A DNA stretch of 64,000 nt from Metopolophium dirhodum (Eukaryota > Arthropoda > Insecta > Hemiptera > Aphididae). The position numbers and the translations under genes were made by a program. Each line of letters starts with the position of its first letter. Positions within the stretch are counted from its first letter, which is position 1. A model generated the notes under the pieces. That model saw only the letters and a list, made by a program, of their open reading frames with translations, had not been told where the DNA came from and ran no database searches. Where the stretch lies: positions 97,120,083 through 97,184,082 of the forward strand of contig NC_083560.1 in assembly GCF_019925205.1 (NCBI RefSeq), given 5' to 3'. Below are positions 31,283 to 40,579 of the stretch, piece after piece.

Positions 31283-32197
31283 TTACTTGCGGAATTTTTC
31301 ATATCTTTCTCTAAAAGTTTCGTTTATCGACGCTGCACAATTGATTTTCATCTGTTTTGTGGCATTTGACCGTATTAAAATGTAATCACAAGTAATTCTT
31401 ACACCAGGTCTACCGTTTTTGTTTTTGAGTTTAAACACGTTACTATTGTTTTTGTTCGTCAGAATACGAAAATATTTTATTAATCTTGCGGTGTCATTTG
31501 AAAAAATTTTACGATTTGTTTTAGTACTGAATAAATTACAAGCTCCTACATATTTATATTTCAAAGATTTACAAGATTCGTAAAAATACAATATATCTTT
31601 GTATTTATTAAAATTGTAAGTAATTTTTTCATTGTTTTCAATTATGCGTGGATCCAATTCGCCTTTAGCGCTCAATTGATAAATTTGACTCTGATCGTCT
31701 TTTAAAAATTCTAACGCTTCGCAGAAAAATATCGGTACAAAAAAGTATTTGTTTTCGTAAATTTTTTTCAATAACAATTGAAACAAATTGTTTTCCGAAT
31801 AATTCGATAACTCATAAAAATGCATATTAATGTCGGTATCGTATATTCCATAAGTTTTAAACATTTCACCTAGTGTAGTAGATGTGACATTATTCTGTTT
31901 TAAAACACTGTTTCGATCATAGTCCGTGTCTGTGTCTATGAAATATTCAATTCCGTAAAATTTTATCATATAGAATGGCACAATGTCGTGAGGATATTTC
32001 ACGCGAAATTTATTGTGAATTCGATCATTATCAGAAGAAAGTGTAGCGACATGCGTTTCGTAAAAATTATAACCATTGCCGTGTCTATCTAATAATCCGA
32101 CAGCGTGTACGATTGAAAAATTATCGATTTGTATTTTTTGTTTTTCCGATAGTGTATCTAGATTTTGATGTACAGATATTTTTAACATGTTATTCAT
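31283..32197 (-). CDS. uncharacterised viral protein (304 aa)
   Basis: The ATG at 32197 (MNNMLKISV) is preferred over an in-frame TTG at 32212. A soluble alpha/beta protein, Tyr/Phe/Asn-rich, with no membrane segment. It contains the string GLLDRHGNGYNFYE near residue 35 and a Lys-rich C-terminal third. I recognise no catalytic signature. Its 3' end lies 125 bp from the hr-like array, and upstream it is separated from the kinase-like gene by about 585 bp. Confidence 0.7.
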   Translation of the reverse strand: MNNMLKISVHQNLDTLSEKQKIQIDNFSIVHAVGLLDRHGNGYNFYETHVATLSSDNDRIHNKFRVKYPHDIVPFYMIKFYGIEYFIDTDTDYDRNSVLKQNNVTSTTLGEMFKTYGIYDTDINMHFYELSNYSENNLFQLLLKKIYENKYFFVPIFFCEALEFLKDDQSQIYQLSAKGELDPRIIENNEKITYNFNKYKDILYFYESCKSLKYKYVGACNLFSTKTNRKIFSNDTARLIKYFRILTNKNNSNVFKLKNKNGRPGVRITCDYILIRSNATKQMKINCAASINETFRERYEKFRK

Positions 32198-32212
32198 CCG
32201 GACAAAACACAA

Positions 32213-32782
32213 AAATACACAATCGCCGAAGCGTAAAGCATTGTTTAAATTGTCGTAAACATATATTCCTTATGTAAATATTTTTAATAATATGTTTTTT
32301 TTTTGTTACAATATTATTATTTTATTTTTTGTCACAACAGAATCAACACGCACGACAATACTATCCACTATTATCGTACAAGGAGAGACAACAACGACGA
32401 CGACACTGACGACACACTTTTTTTTAAATAATAAAAAATTAAATAATTATAACAAATACAATTTTATTAAATTATATTATAATAATATAGTCTTTCAATA
32501 TATGAATTATTTTTTTTTTGTTTAAATGTTTGTATTTTAAAAAAAAAAAATATCTTATAAACGTCTAAATAAAGCTATATCGTCAATAACATATTATATT
32601 ATAAATTATACATTATACATGTTATACTTTTTTACACACACACACACAATAATAATATAATCAGTAGAGCATATTTTTAATATTTTGATAAACGTAAAAG
32701 TTTATAATGTAAAAGTATAAAATATAATTATAAATAAAGTTTATATTTATTGAAATTTTCATTGAGTAAATAATTAATATTA
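32213..32782. other. intergenic, no gene supported
   Basis: Very AT-rich with T and A homopolymers and a CA run near 32636-32647. A 77-codon plus-strand frame (32292-32525) is of low-complexity composition and not supported. Separates two co-directional minus-strand genes. Confidence 0.5.
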
Positions 32783-33919
32783 CTATTTTTCGTCTTCAGA
32801 CTCATCAGAATAGTCTTCGTTGTTGGTATTTTCGATAAAACTGTCTGCATCACTATTGTACGTACAATCATTATTAATGTTTTTGTCTTCGTAATCGTTT
32901 GAATTCTTAGTCGGTATTGTAAACTCAGCACTTTTTATTAACAAACCTGAAATGGGTTCTGCAATAGTTGCCAATTTTGGTACGTCTAAAATAATATCAT
33001 TGTCATCGTCGTCACACGTTAAACTCGTTTTATGTTTTTTCACAATTTTGTTCACATGACTTTTAATCATAGATCTATAGACAAAAGAACTATAATTTCG
33101 TAACGTCAAATCTTTTGTAACCATGGAATTCGGCATTTTTATTTGTCTGTAAACAACGTCTGCGGGTTTTATTGTTGGTGTTTTTAACATCCATCGTTTC
33201 AATATTGTCGAAATTGTATCGATTGCGTCTCTTTGATTACACGTATCGTCCTCGTCAAACCAAGATAAATCTATAAAATCGTATAACCGTGTATACATTC
33301 TATTTTGAAAAAATGTATAAAATTTCCAATTGGCTCTTTCCGAGTCAGAACCCATGTTTCGAGTCAAATGTGTATTGCGACATCGGACTATGTTGCTATC
33401 GATAACGGTCAAGATATCTAAACGGCAGCGAAAAAATTTATAAAAATTTGTGTCTTTTAGATTATCAAAAACGTCATCGAAAGAATCGAAAAATTCAACA
33501 TGTTTTTTATTCTGAAGATTTGGAGTTGTATTTCCAAATTGTTTTACGTACGCGTCCATGAGTTTCCACAACAAATGCCATTCTAAAACGTTCAACGGTG
33601 ATCTATCCATCACGGTTACATTTGTACTTTTAAGTACATCTAACATACCGGCGCATACGTATCCCATTGTTGACGGTGCGTAAGTTGTACTGTTTACAAT
33701 GTTTCTAAATTTTTGAACTTTTAACACTGGGCCGTTTGTAATCGCTTGTAATATTGATGATTTTTTACAACAAGAAGTTCCGTCTAAACACAATACGTTT
33801 GTTTTAGAGTTTTTTATAGTTTTATCCAATATAGTTTCGATCCGATTTAAAATTGTTTTATAAGATTCGTTTGACGACGACGACGACGACGACGACATAA
33901 TATTAGTAGGTTCACACAT
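32783..33919 (-). CDS. nudivirus-type deoxynucleoside (thymidine) kinase-like protein
   Basis: 378 residues from ATG 33919. After an N-terminal serine run comes VLCLDGTSCCKKSSIL (about 42-57), a P-loop-like motif where the second glycine of GxxxxGKS is Lys52. A VMDRSPLNVLEWHL segment near residue 113 matches the D/E-R-S region of deoxynucleoside kinases, and the helical middle part fits that fold. Nudiviruses carry several genes of this type, annotated as thymidine kinases, and many are divergent. The C-terminal 80 residues are acidic and low complexity (Asp/Asn/Glu). With the altered P-loop, catalysis is doubtful; it may have become regulatory. Confidence 0.6.
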   Translation of the reverse strand: MCEPTNIMSSSSSSSSNESYKTILNRIETILDKTIKNSKTNVLCLDGTSCCKKSSILQAITNGPVLKVQKFRNIVNSTTYAPSTMGYVCAGMLDVLKSTNVTVMDRSPLNVLEWHLLWKLMDAYVKQFGNTTPNLQNKKHVEFFDSFDDVFDNLKDTNFYKFFRCRLDILTVIDSNIVRCRNTHLTRNMGSDSERANWKFYTFFQNRMYTRLYDFIDLSWFDEDDTCNQRDAIDTISTILKRWMLKTPTIKPADVVYRQIKMPNSMVTKDLTLRNYSSFVYRSMIKSHVNKIVKKHKTSLTCDDDDNDIILDVPKLATIAEPISGLLIKSAEFTIPTKNSNDYEDKNINNDCTYNSDADSFIENTNNEDYSDESEDEK

Positions 33920-33988
33920 TTTACGTATATAATTACGATTATATAATATAGAAAACTATTTCGACGGATTTTTTTTTCAAATACACTT

Positions 33989-33993
33989 ATAAG
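33989..33993 (+). promoter_or_regulatory. ATAAG late-promoter-like motif upstream of p74
   Basis: ATAAG lies within the palindrome ACTTATAAGT, ten bases before the p74 ATG. Baculovirus late promoters initiate in (A/T/G)TAAG, and p74 is a late gene there. In AT-rich DNA chance occurrence is common, so position is the main support. Confidence 0.4.
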
Positions 33994-34002
33994 TAATATA
34001 AA

Positions 34003-35991
34003 ATGGAATATACTTCCGTAGATCACAAGAATGCAGAAAAATACGCGGAATATAATTTTAAAGTAAGAATGTTGGAACGTTTGTTAAAAAAAGCTCCTCA
34101 CTTGGCCAGCTATTTAGAATACACTGTGCGTGACGCGACTTCTGCAGATTTTTATATACCAATTTCACTGAAAAACAAATGTAAAATTATTGACATTAAA
34201 ATATCGAAACGATTATGCGAAAAATTATCATGCAATAAGACTCGTGAAAAAGACATGTGCACACCCGATCATATAGCTTCTTATTACCGAGTCGGCGACG
34301 ATAAATGGGACGTACAATGTCAGCCCGCGTGTTTTAACATGACGGATAAACCTACGTATGAAAAAAATGGAGAAGCTCGAACCGTCACACCTTGGTTGAA
34401 CTATGCGTTTGGGGAATGTCGTGTGGTACCCCAAGAGACTGTAAATTTTTTAGAAAAACCATTTTATCGAAGCGATGTTCAATACGAAAAACGTGTAAAC
34501 GACATGCCGACCGGTTATTCTAGAATAAAAGACACTTCTGACCCATACGGTTGCGGTTTCACGTACGTAAATAACGAAACTTATTGTAATTATTACGATA
34601 CCGTTATGATCAAAGAAGAAGGTAAACAATACGGGCCGTGTTCGTACACGGGGACAGAACACGTTTTGGACGTGGTTGTTGGAATGAATCTCATCAATAC
34701 TGTAAAATCAACAGTACGTAGTTACGTAATTAACCAATCTAAAGAACCTTTCGCTTTGCCTACAGATCTAGTAAAATTGCCCGAAAAACTCGATCCGTTA
34801 TTAACGGTCAAAGGTTGGCGGTCGGATGTCAACACAAATTTTAAATTACCACAGTTAATGAATGTTCCGTACGAAAAACCTATTAAATCAACACGTTCCA
34901 AACGCAATGTCGAAAAAAAATCATCTACACAAATAATTGACAACAACACCGACGACGACGACGACGACTACGACGACAACAACAGGAACGACGTAGAAAA
35001 CAACGAACCTATAATGACTACATCTGAAAAAGTTGAAAAAACTATACAAGTTACAATAGAATCTTTGATACAAATGGTTAAATCGCCAGAGCTTTGGGAA
35101 AGTCTTGCAATAAATCTGGCGTTCGAAACGACTTTGTCTGAACTCAGAAAATTTTGTGTAAAAACCATTGAAACGCTTCAACCGGTGCTGACAAAAAATA
35201 TGATAACATTGATGGAAAAATCTTTTTCACGACCAGTAATCACGGCTGTGGTGCGAAGTATGGCTAAAACTATGGTAACCAGAGTAGTGTTAAAAATCGC
35301 CGCAAAATCTGCATTAATGTTGGCCAAAGTTACTTTGTACGCGACCAACCCTATAAGTTGGATTTTACTCGTAGCTATGGCATTAGATTTTGCTTTTGGT
35401 TGGTGGGATCCTTATGGATATCAAAGCATAAACCCAGTCGATTTTCCGATGGCTTTTATGCGTAGCGGTGAAATTGAGCAACGGCAACGTTTTAACATGG
35501 CAACGGTTGATTACAATTTTCAACATCTTGTTGATTTGCTACTGGATTCTGATGACATTTTGGAATTTACTATTTTAGCATTTTTTGAACGTGCGGTGTA
35601 CATAAATAGTTTATCGACAAATAGTGACGGTGTTTTTATAGATAAATCTGAAGTATATGATCTCTCTCAAGGTATGGATATAGATTTGAATGAGATGGCT
35701 ACGAACGCGAGTTTACGTGAACTTGTAAAAAGATCTACTTTTGACAAAAAAGACTATGACGCGTTTAATAAAAAATTTCTAGACAGAGTGTCCATTACGG
35801 GTAGCTGTACCGACTACGCGACTTTGATGGCTATAGGTGTGTTGGTTTTTGCTTTTTCAGGTGTATACTTGTTGGCTTTTTTATTCTTAATAGTTTTGTT
35901 GATTTTGTTGGGTATAAATAGACATTTAATTAATGACGATACTGTTATAAAACTACGAGATTTATTTATATCGCAATCAGTGACCGCATGA
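34003..35991 (+). CDS. p74: P74 (PIF-0), per os infectivity factor
   Basis: 662 residues, family-typical length. The N-terminal domain (1-290) has the conserved cysteine set of P74 ectodomains, including CKIIDIKISKRLCEKLSC (60-77) and CQPACFN (106-112). The C-terminal half carries the hydrophobic block ending NPISWILLVAMALDFAFGWW (about 440-470) and the C-terminal membrane hairpin (about 612-648). P74 is an envelope protein of occlusion-derived virions, part of the PIF complex used for oral infection of midgut cells and conserved in baculoviruses, nudiviruses and relatives. The linker holds RSKR (298-301) followed by an acidic Asp/Asn insertion (about 313-328). The frame is fully open, flanked by the kinase-like gene (divergent) and the helicase (same strand, 79 bp later). 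Confidence 0.9.
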   Translation: MEYTSVDHKNAEKYAEYNFKVRMLERLLKKAPHLASYLEYTVRDATSADFYIPISLKNKCKIIDIKISKRLCEKLSCNKTREKDMCTPDHIASYYRVGDDKWDVQCQPACFNMTDKPTYEKNGEARTVTPWLNYAFGECRVVPQETVNFLEKPFYRSDVQYEKRVNDMPTGYSRIKDTSDPYGCGFTYVNNETYCNYYDTVMIKEEGKQYGPCSYTGTEHVLDVVVGMNLINTVKSTVRSYVINQSKEPFALPTDLVKLPEKLDPLLTVKGWRSDVNTNFKLPQLMNVPYEKPIKSTRSKRNVEKKSSTQIIDNNTDDDDDDYDDNNRNDVENNEPIMTTSEKVEKTIQVTIESLIQMVKSPELWESLAINLAFETTLSELRKFCVKTIETLQPVLTKNMITLMEKSFSRPVITAVVRSMAKTMVTRVVLKIAAKSALMLAKVTLYATNPISWILLVAMALDFAFGWWDPYGYQSINPVDFPMAFMRSGEIEQRQRFNMATVDYNFQHLVDLLLDSDDILEFTILAFFERAVYINSLSTNSDGVFIDKSEVYDLSQGMDIDLNEMATNASLRELVKRSTFDKKDYDAFNKKFLDRVSITGSCTDYATLMAIGVLVFAFSGVYLLAFLFLIVLLILLGINRHLINDDTVIKLRDLFISQSVTA

Positions 35992-36070
35992 CCGCCTTGG
36001 CTCGTACACGTGACAATTTTTTTTTTTTACAACAATATACAGTTTAGTGCATATTCAATTGTTTTGGAAA

Positions 36071-38653
36071 ATGGAAAATTCCGAAGTTTATAAAAAAATT
36101 GTCGATAAGTTAAATATCAACGATGTCCCTAAACCCGAACCGTTAATACCAAAATGCTCGCCGACATATACGATATTAGACTTGGAAACCGGAGAACGTT
36201 ACAAAATACCGTATGGTTTAAAAATCAAACATGAGTACTCGATGTCGAAAACTACTCCGGAAAAAGACATTGAAGACATACGATTCGAAAGACAATTATA
36301 CGCACGTAGTAATCTCAATAAAGAACAAAGTGTTGTTTTCGATTACGTGATATCTCAATCCAAAAACATTGTAATTTTGCAAGCAGGCCCGGGTACTGGT
36401 AAAACTTTTACAATGTTGACGTTGGCTAATCATTTATCGTTAGTCACTGGAATCGTCCCAAATGTCGTAATTTACAAACGTGATTTATTACATACTTATA
36501 GATTTTCTGCTAACGGTTCTACTACGGCGTCGTTTATAATGCGTTTATTGAAAATAAAATATTTCACATATCAAACGCTTGAAATGCAACTCAGTAGTTG
36601 CATGAGTGTTGAACATTTTATAAACGCTATTGTCAGTCTTTTGAAGATTATTGATCTGAACATACTTTCCGAAGACTTTGTCAACCCGTTATTGATTTTA
36701 GACGAATATACCGTAATACCGAAACCTTTTTTGTTTTTAATAATGATGACATTACGTAAATACAATATTGGAGCGGTGATATGTGGTGATCGTTATCAAT
36801 TACAAAATATACACAACTCTAGTCACGCTGGTCAATGTTCTGCATTCAACATCGTTTCGGCTTTTTCCGCTAAAATATTTCATTTGTCTCGTAACGAACG
36901 TTGTACCGATCAATCGTACAATGAAAAAGTAAATTTTATCGGAACTTTATCGTCGGAAAACATTTTAGACGACTGGGGTTACGCATTGATAAGTGCCATG
37001 TTTTATGAAAATATGACACAGAGTGTAAACACAGACGACACGATATTGTCAATGTACCACAAATATCTGACAGACAAAGTTCACGCTCTTGTACACGAAC
37101 ACCAAATACCCACGTCCGAATGGGTTATAGAAAAAAAACCAAGTGTAGATCACGAGAAGATATTCGGAAAACGTTTCTGCAATTCTGGTATGTATTTACC
37201 AAACCCGACGTTTAGATATCATCAAGCCGTAGAACTTATTAATTCGGAAGGCGGCTCATCGTCGTCAATCAAACCTCTGAAATTGTTAAAATTTTCCAAA
37301 CAATGGTGTCCCGGTAAATATCTTCCATTTTTACCACTCGTCGTGGGTAATATATATTTTTTGAATCAAATGACTGAACGTTCTCTATGCATTTTGGAAA
37401 AAATAGAATTTCGTAGCGATGAGCCGGATACCGCGCAAACTTTGGTTGTACGTTTGAACAAGACAAAAAAATTAATAAAAATTCAACGCGGAAAATGTTC
37501 AAACGTTGTGTTTGAAAAACATTTAAGTTACATGTTAAATGACGGAAACGATACACAAAAAAATATAATAGATCGTGGTGACCTGTTTAATTTTCCTATA
37601 TACCCTGCGTTTACTATGTCAATTTATATGAGTCAAGGGAGAACTATATCTAATAAAGTTTCTTTTTTACTACACGAATCGACGTTTCAAAGTCTGTACG
37701 TTGCAGTTTCTAGAGTAACGTCTGCAAAAAATATCAATTGTGTCGAAATTCCAAATCAATTGAAACATTTGGTGTCGGTATTGTTAAATTTTAACGTTAC
37801 TGATCTGAAACCAATAACATTGGACGAAATACGCGAAAAATTGCTCTACGGTAATTATTTATATTACGACGTTCCGGTAGGAGCAAATGACATAATATTT
37901 GCAGCCATAAATTCTATTTCTAAAGATACTTTTGAAGAAAGATGTAAAGCTCGTGAACATTTGCAATTTTTAGTTTACAATCAACGTGTGCCGACACGGG
38001 TTTTGTCACGCGATCAGAAACAAAAAAAAAAAAAACTCACATACAGTACTACAATGCCGGTGTTGTTACGCATGAAAAATACAATAATGAGTTTAGCCAG
38101 TCTACCGCTCGTTGAAAGTCGTGCTTGGATTCACGAATGTCTAAAAGAATCTCGTATGCAAGATGCATTATGCGCTAATAAAAATGATATATTCGTACAA
38201 GACAGAGATCTGATACGATTCGAAATTGTTAACAGGGTTTGTGATTTGACAAAATTTAATACGTATGCCGCCAATGAAAATACAAAACATTTTTTAAAAA
38301 CAATCGCTGAAGAACAAACGTTTGAACAAATCACTAAAAAATATCCGGAATGCGAATTTGTAGAAATAACTGCGGAAAACGGTATGAAACAATATGTCAA
38401 CGCTTTTGTCTACGCGTTAACGGTCAAGTTTGACGATTGTGACATATATTCTAAATTAAAACGGCGACTGAACGATATAAAAATCAAAAAATCAAAAGAG
38501 GGGAAAATAACAACAGCCGTGACGAATAATTTGACACCATCAGAAAGTGTTAAAAGAGATTTGAAATTTGCAATACCTAACCAGTTCGAAAGACACGGCA
38601 CTAGTCAACAGTTGAGTATAGAGCCTTTTATCAAGAAATTAAAAACCGATTGA
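36071..38653 (+). CDS. hel2: superfamily 1 DNA helicase (nudivirus helicase 2 type)
   Basis: 860 residues from the ATG at 36071 (an in-frame GTG at 36047 is less likely). Ordered SF1 motifs: Walker A QAGPGTGKTF (about 104-113), Walker B LLILDEYTVI (207-216), motif III VICGDRYQL (236-244), motif IV-like LSRNERC, motif V MSIYMSQGRTI (about 520) and motif VI LYVAVSRVTSAKNI (about 550). The motif V-VI spacing and SQG-to-VSR signature are of the RecD/Pif1 branch. Nudiviruses encode such a second helicase in addition to the baculovirus-type P143 helicase. The C-terminal 200 residues are basic and specific to this protein. It probably acts in viral DNA replication or repair. All motifs are intact. 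Confidence 0.8.
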   Translation: MENSEVYKKIVDKLNINDVPKPEPLIPKCSPTYTILDLETGERYKIPYGLKIKHEYSMSKTTPEKDIEDIRFERQLYARSNLNKEQSVVFDYVISQSKNIVILQAGPGTGKTFTMLTLANHLSLVTGIVPNVVIYKRDLLHTYRFSANGSTTASFIMRLLKIKYFTYQTLEMQLSSCMSVEHFINAIVSLLKIIDLNILSEDFVNPLLILDEYTVIPKPFLFLIMMTLRKYNIGAVICGDRYQLQNIHNSSHAGQCSAFNIVSAFSAKIFHLSRNERCTDQSYNEKVNFIGTLSSENILDDWGYALISAMFYENMTQSVNTDDTILSMYHKYLTDKVHALVHEHQIPTSEWVIEKKPSVDHEKIFGKRFCNSGMYLPNPTFRYHQAVELINSEGGSSSSIKPLKLLKFSKQWCPGKYLPFLPLVVGNIYFLNQMTERSLCILEKIEFRSDEPDTAQTLVVRLNKTKKLIKIQRGKCSNVVFEKHLSYMLNDGNDTQKNIIDRGDLFNFPIYPAFTMSIYMSQGRTISNKVSFLLHESTFQSLYVAVSRVTSAKNINCVEIPNQLKHLVSVLLNFNVTDLKPITLDEIREKLLYGNYLYYDVPVGANDIIFAAINSISKDTFEERCKAREHLQFLVYNQRVPTRVLSRDQKQKKKKLTYSTTMPVLLRMKNTIMSLASLPLVESRAWIHECLKESRMQDALCANKNDIFVQDRDLIRFEIVNRVCDLTKFNTYAANENTKHFLKTIAEEQTFEQITKKYPECEFVEITAENGMKQYVNAFVYALTVKFDDCDIYSKLKRRLNDIKIKKSKEGKITTAVTNNLTPSESVKRDLKFAIPNQFERHGTSQQLSIEPFIKKLKTD

Positions 38654-38742
38654 AAAAAAAAATAAACTGTTTACGTTATTTTTATTTATAAAATTATATT
38701 CTATATATAGTTTTTTTCTAGTTTGTATAATAATTATTAACA

Positions 38743-40095
38743 ATGCGTTTTTCTACATTTATTTACGCATTTTTTTTAATTTTTCCGTCGATCTATACGA
38801 CTAAACGAAATTATATAGAAAATAATCTATCTGCAAATATGAAACGTTTCAATAAATTAATCCAAACAATGACAAACGATATGGAAATCGTATCGGATAC
38901 CAAATCAAATATGTTCACTACTTGTGAAACGTGTAAATGTCTAATGAATTCGGTGCAATGCCATAAGATTTTCAAACCTTTTGATCGTACAATTTTATTC
39001 AACGTGACGGACATTGATATTGAAATAATATCGTTTAGAGGAGAACGGTTGATGAGACATAAAACTTTGTTAAACACAAACAACAGAGTTAGATCATTCA
39101 AACTCACATACAGCGAGTGTTTAAAATACTTGCCCGAAGCGTTATTCAAACACGAATATAATTTAGAACATATAAATATTTCGCACAATTGTATCAAGCA
39201 CGTAAATACATTAATGTTTGTTCACCAATTTAAATTGAAAACGTTGGATTTATCATACAACCCATTGTTGGTGTTGAAAAGTTTACCATTATTCGACGTA
39301 TCATCGATGAAAAATTTAATAACGTTAAATTTAATGATGACAAACGTTTTCAGAGAAACTGTTCAATTGGGAACGTTGAAAACGTTGTCAGAAATAAAAC
39401 CATGGTTTTTGTTATGTATAACATACGAAGACTTCAATGATACTCGAGCGATAAGTTATGTTTGTGATTGCCAACAAAATGTTTACTATTTAAATTTGTT
39501 TTTAAAAAAAAACATTTCATGTGGACACGTAATGTTTTTGAATAAAAATAATACACTATCTGCTGAATGTTCATCGACAAATATGCAAAACAAATCTGAT
39601 GAATTAGTTGTCCAAGAAATAACTTGTTTGGACGATTTGTTATTTCCACCAAACGCGTTGAATGAAAATCGTATAAAACAATTGGTTAGACTCGACGAAG
39701 AATATAATATAAAAAATACATATTCTGATGAAGATTTTGAATTTTTTCCAATGACGTTTCAAAATTATTATTTGTATTTAATATGGACCTTGGTAATGTT
39801 TTGTATAATTATGACAGTGTTTTTGTTCATTTCGTGTATAGCGCTGATTTGGATTATATATTTTCTCATAAATTTACAACTTCAAAAAGACAACCACGAC
39901 ACGTCTTATGGTCGTTGGACAGCAGACGGTGTAGATGAAATAAAAAACAATAACAATCGAAATGTTTTACACAACGAATTCATTTGTTATAATGATGATG
40001 CAGTTGACGTGATCGTAAATAATAGAGATTACAAAAATAAATCAATAGATTATGAAGAAAATCTCTACACGGAAATATTTGAAAACAGTTTGTAA
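38743..40095 (+). CDS. leucine-rich-repeat membrane glycoprotein (450 aa)
   Basis: An N-terminal signal peptide (about 1-19) is followed by a cysteine cluster (C-x2-C-x-C, about residues 64-69), LRR-like units at about 110-210 (EHINISHNCIKHVNT, KTLDLSYNPLLVL), and a cysteine-capped end (CDCQQN and later cysteines) like an LRRCT. A single transmembrane helix lies near 346-375, with a cytoplasmic tail of about 75 residues rich in Asp/Asn/Tyr. The layout is that of Toll/Slit-type insect receptors but shorter and without a TIR domain. A host-derived decoy receptor or an attachment protein are both possible. A second LRR membrane gene (42346-44310) lies nearby on the other strand. Confidence 0.7.
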   Translation: MRFSTFIYAFFLIFPSIYTTKRNYIENNLSANMKRFNKLIQTMTNDMEIVSDTKSNMFTTCETCKCLMNSVQCHKIFKPFDRTILFNVTDIDIEIISFRGERLMRHKTLLNTNNRVRSFKLTYSECLKYLPEALFKHEYNLEHINISHNCIKHVNTLMFVHQFKLKTLDLSYNPLLVLKSLPLFDVSSMKNLITLNLMMTNVFRETVQLGTLKTLSEIKPWFLLCITYEDFNDTRAISYVCDCQQNVYYLNLFLKKNISCGHVMFLNKNNTLSAECSSTNMQNKSDELVVQEITCLDDLLFPPNALNENRIKQLVRLDEEYNIKNTYSDEDFEFFPMTFQNYYLYLIWTLVMFCIIMTVFLFISCIALIWIIYFLINLQLQKDNHDTSYGRWTADGVDEIKNNNNRNVLHNEFICYNDDAVDVIVNNRDYKNKSIDYEENLYTEIFENSL

Positions 40096-40130
40096 TTAGA
40101 TTATATATATATATATATATATATATATAG
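40096..40130. repeat. TA microsatellite
   Basis: An uninterrupted run of TA units (about 40103-40129) just after the stop codon of the LRR gene. Confidence 0.85.
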
Positions 40131-40182
40131 ATAATAATACTATTTTTAAATTTTTTTTACGTACGTTGTATTTTCATTTTCA

Positions 40183-40320
40183 ATGTTTACAGTGGTTATA
40201 GTTTTAATTGTATTTTTAATAATTATTTTACGAATCGTATTGAAAACATATAATCATCAAAATGAAAATAATATATTCGAAGTTGTTTACGCTGATAATG
40301 TCAGAACTGTTACAATGTAA
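40183..40320 (+). CDS. 45-residue single-span membrane protein
   Basis: A short open frame from ATG 40183 to TAA 40318-40320. Residues 3-20 are almost wholly Val/Ile/Leu/Phe, one transmembrane helix, followed by a basic Arg-Ile-Val-Leu-Lys and a polar tail. Hydrophobic patterning and position between two co-directional genes make it a plausible small viral membrane protein, as found in many large insect viruses; length alone cannot exclude chance. Confidence 0.45.
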   Translation: MFTVVIVLIVFLIIILRIVLKTYNHQNENNIFEVVYADNVRTVTM

Positions 40321-40579
40321 CAGGACTAAAACCTATGAATTTTAACATTGAAATTGTATTGTATTGAAAATTGTATTTTTTTTTACAACAGTCAAATTTA
40401 TATAATATGTTTAATATTTTTTTTGTCCATAATCATCATTGTAAATCAACAATAACGATTGCATATTTTTTTAATAAAAAAAATTATTATTTGTATCTGA
40501 ATGTGTTATGTATTTTTTTTTCAATATAGTTATTATAATACAAATTTACAAGTTTTATAAAAAAAAAAAATTAAAAACA

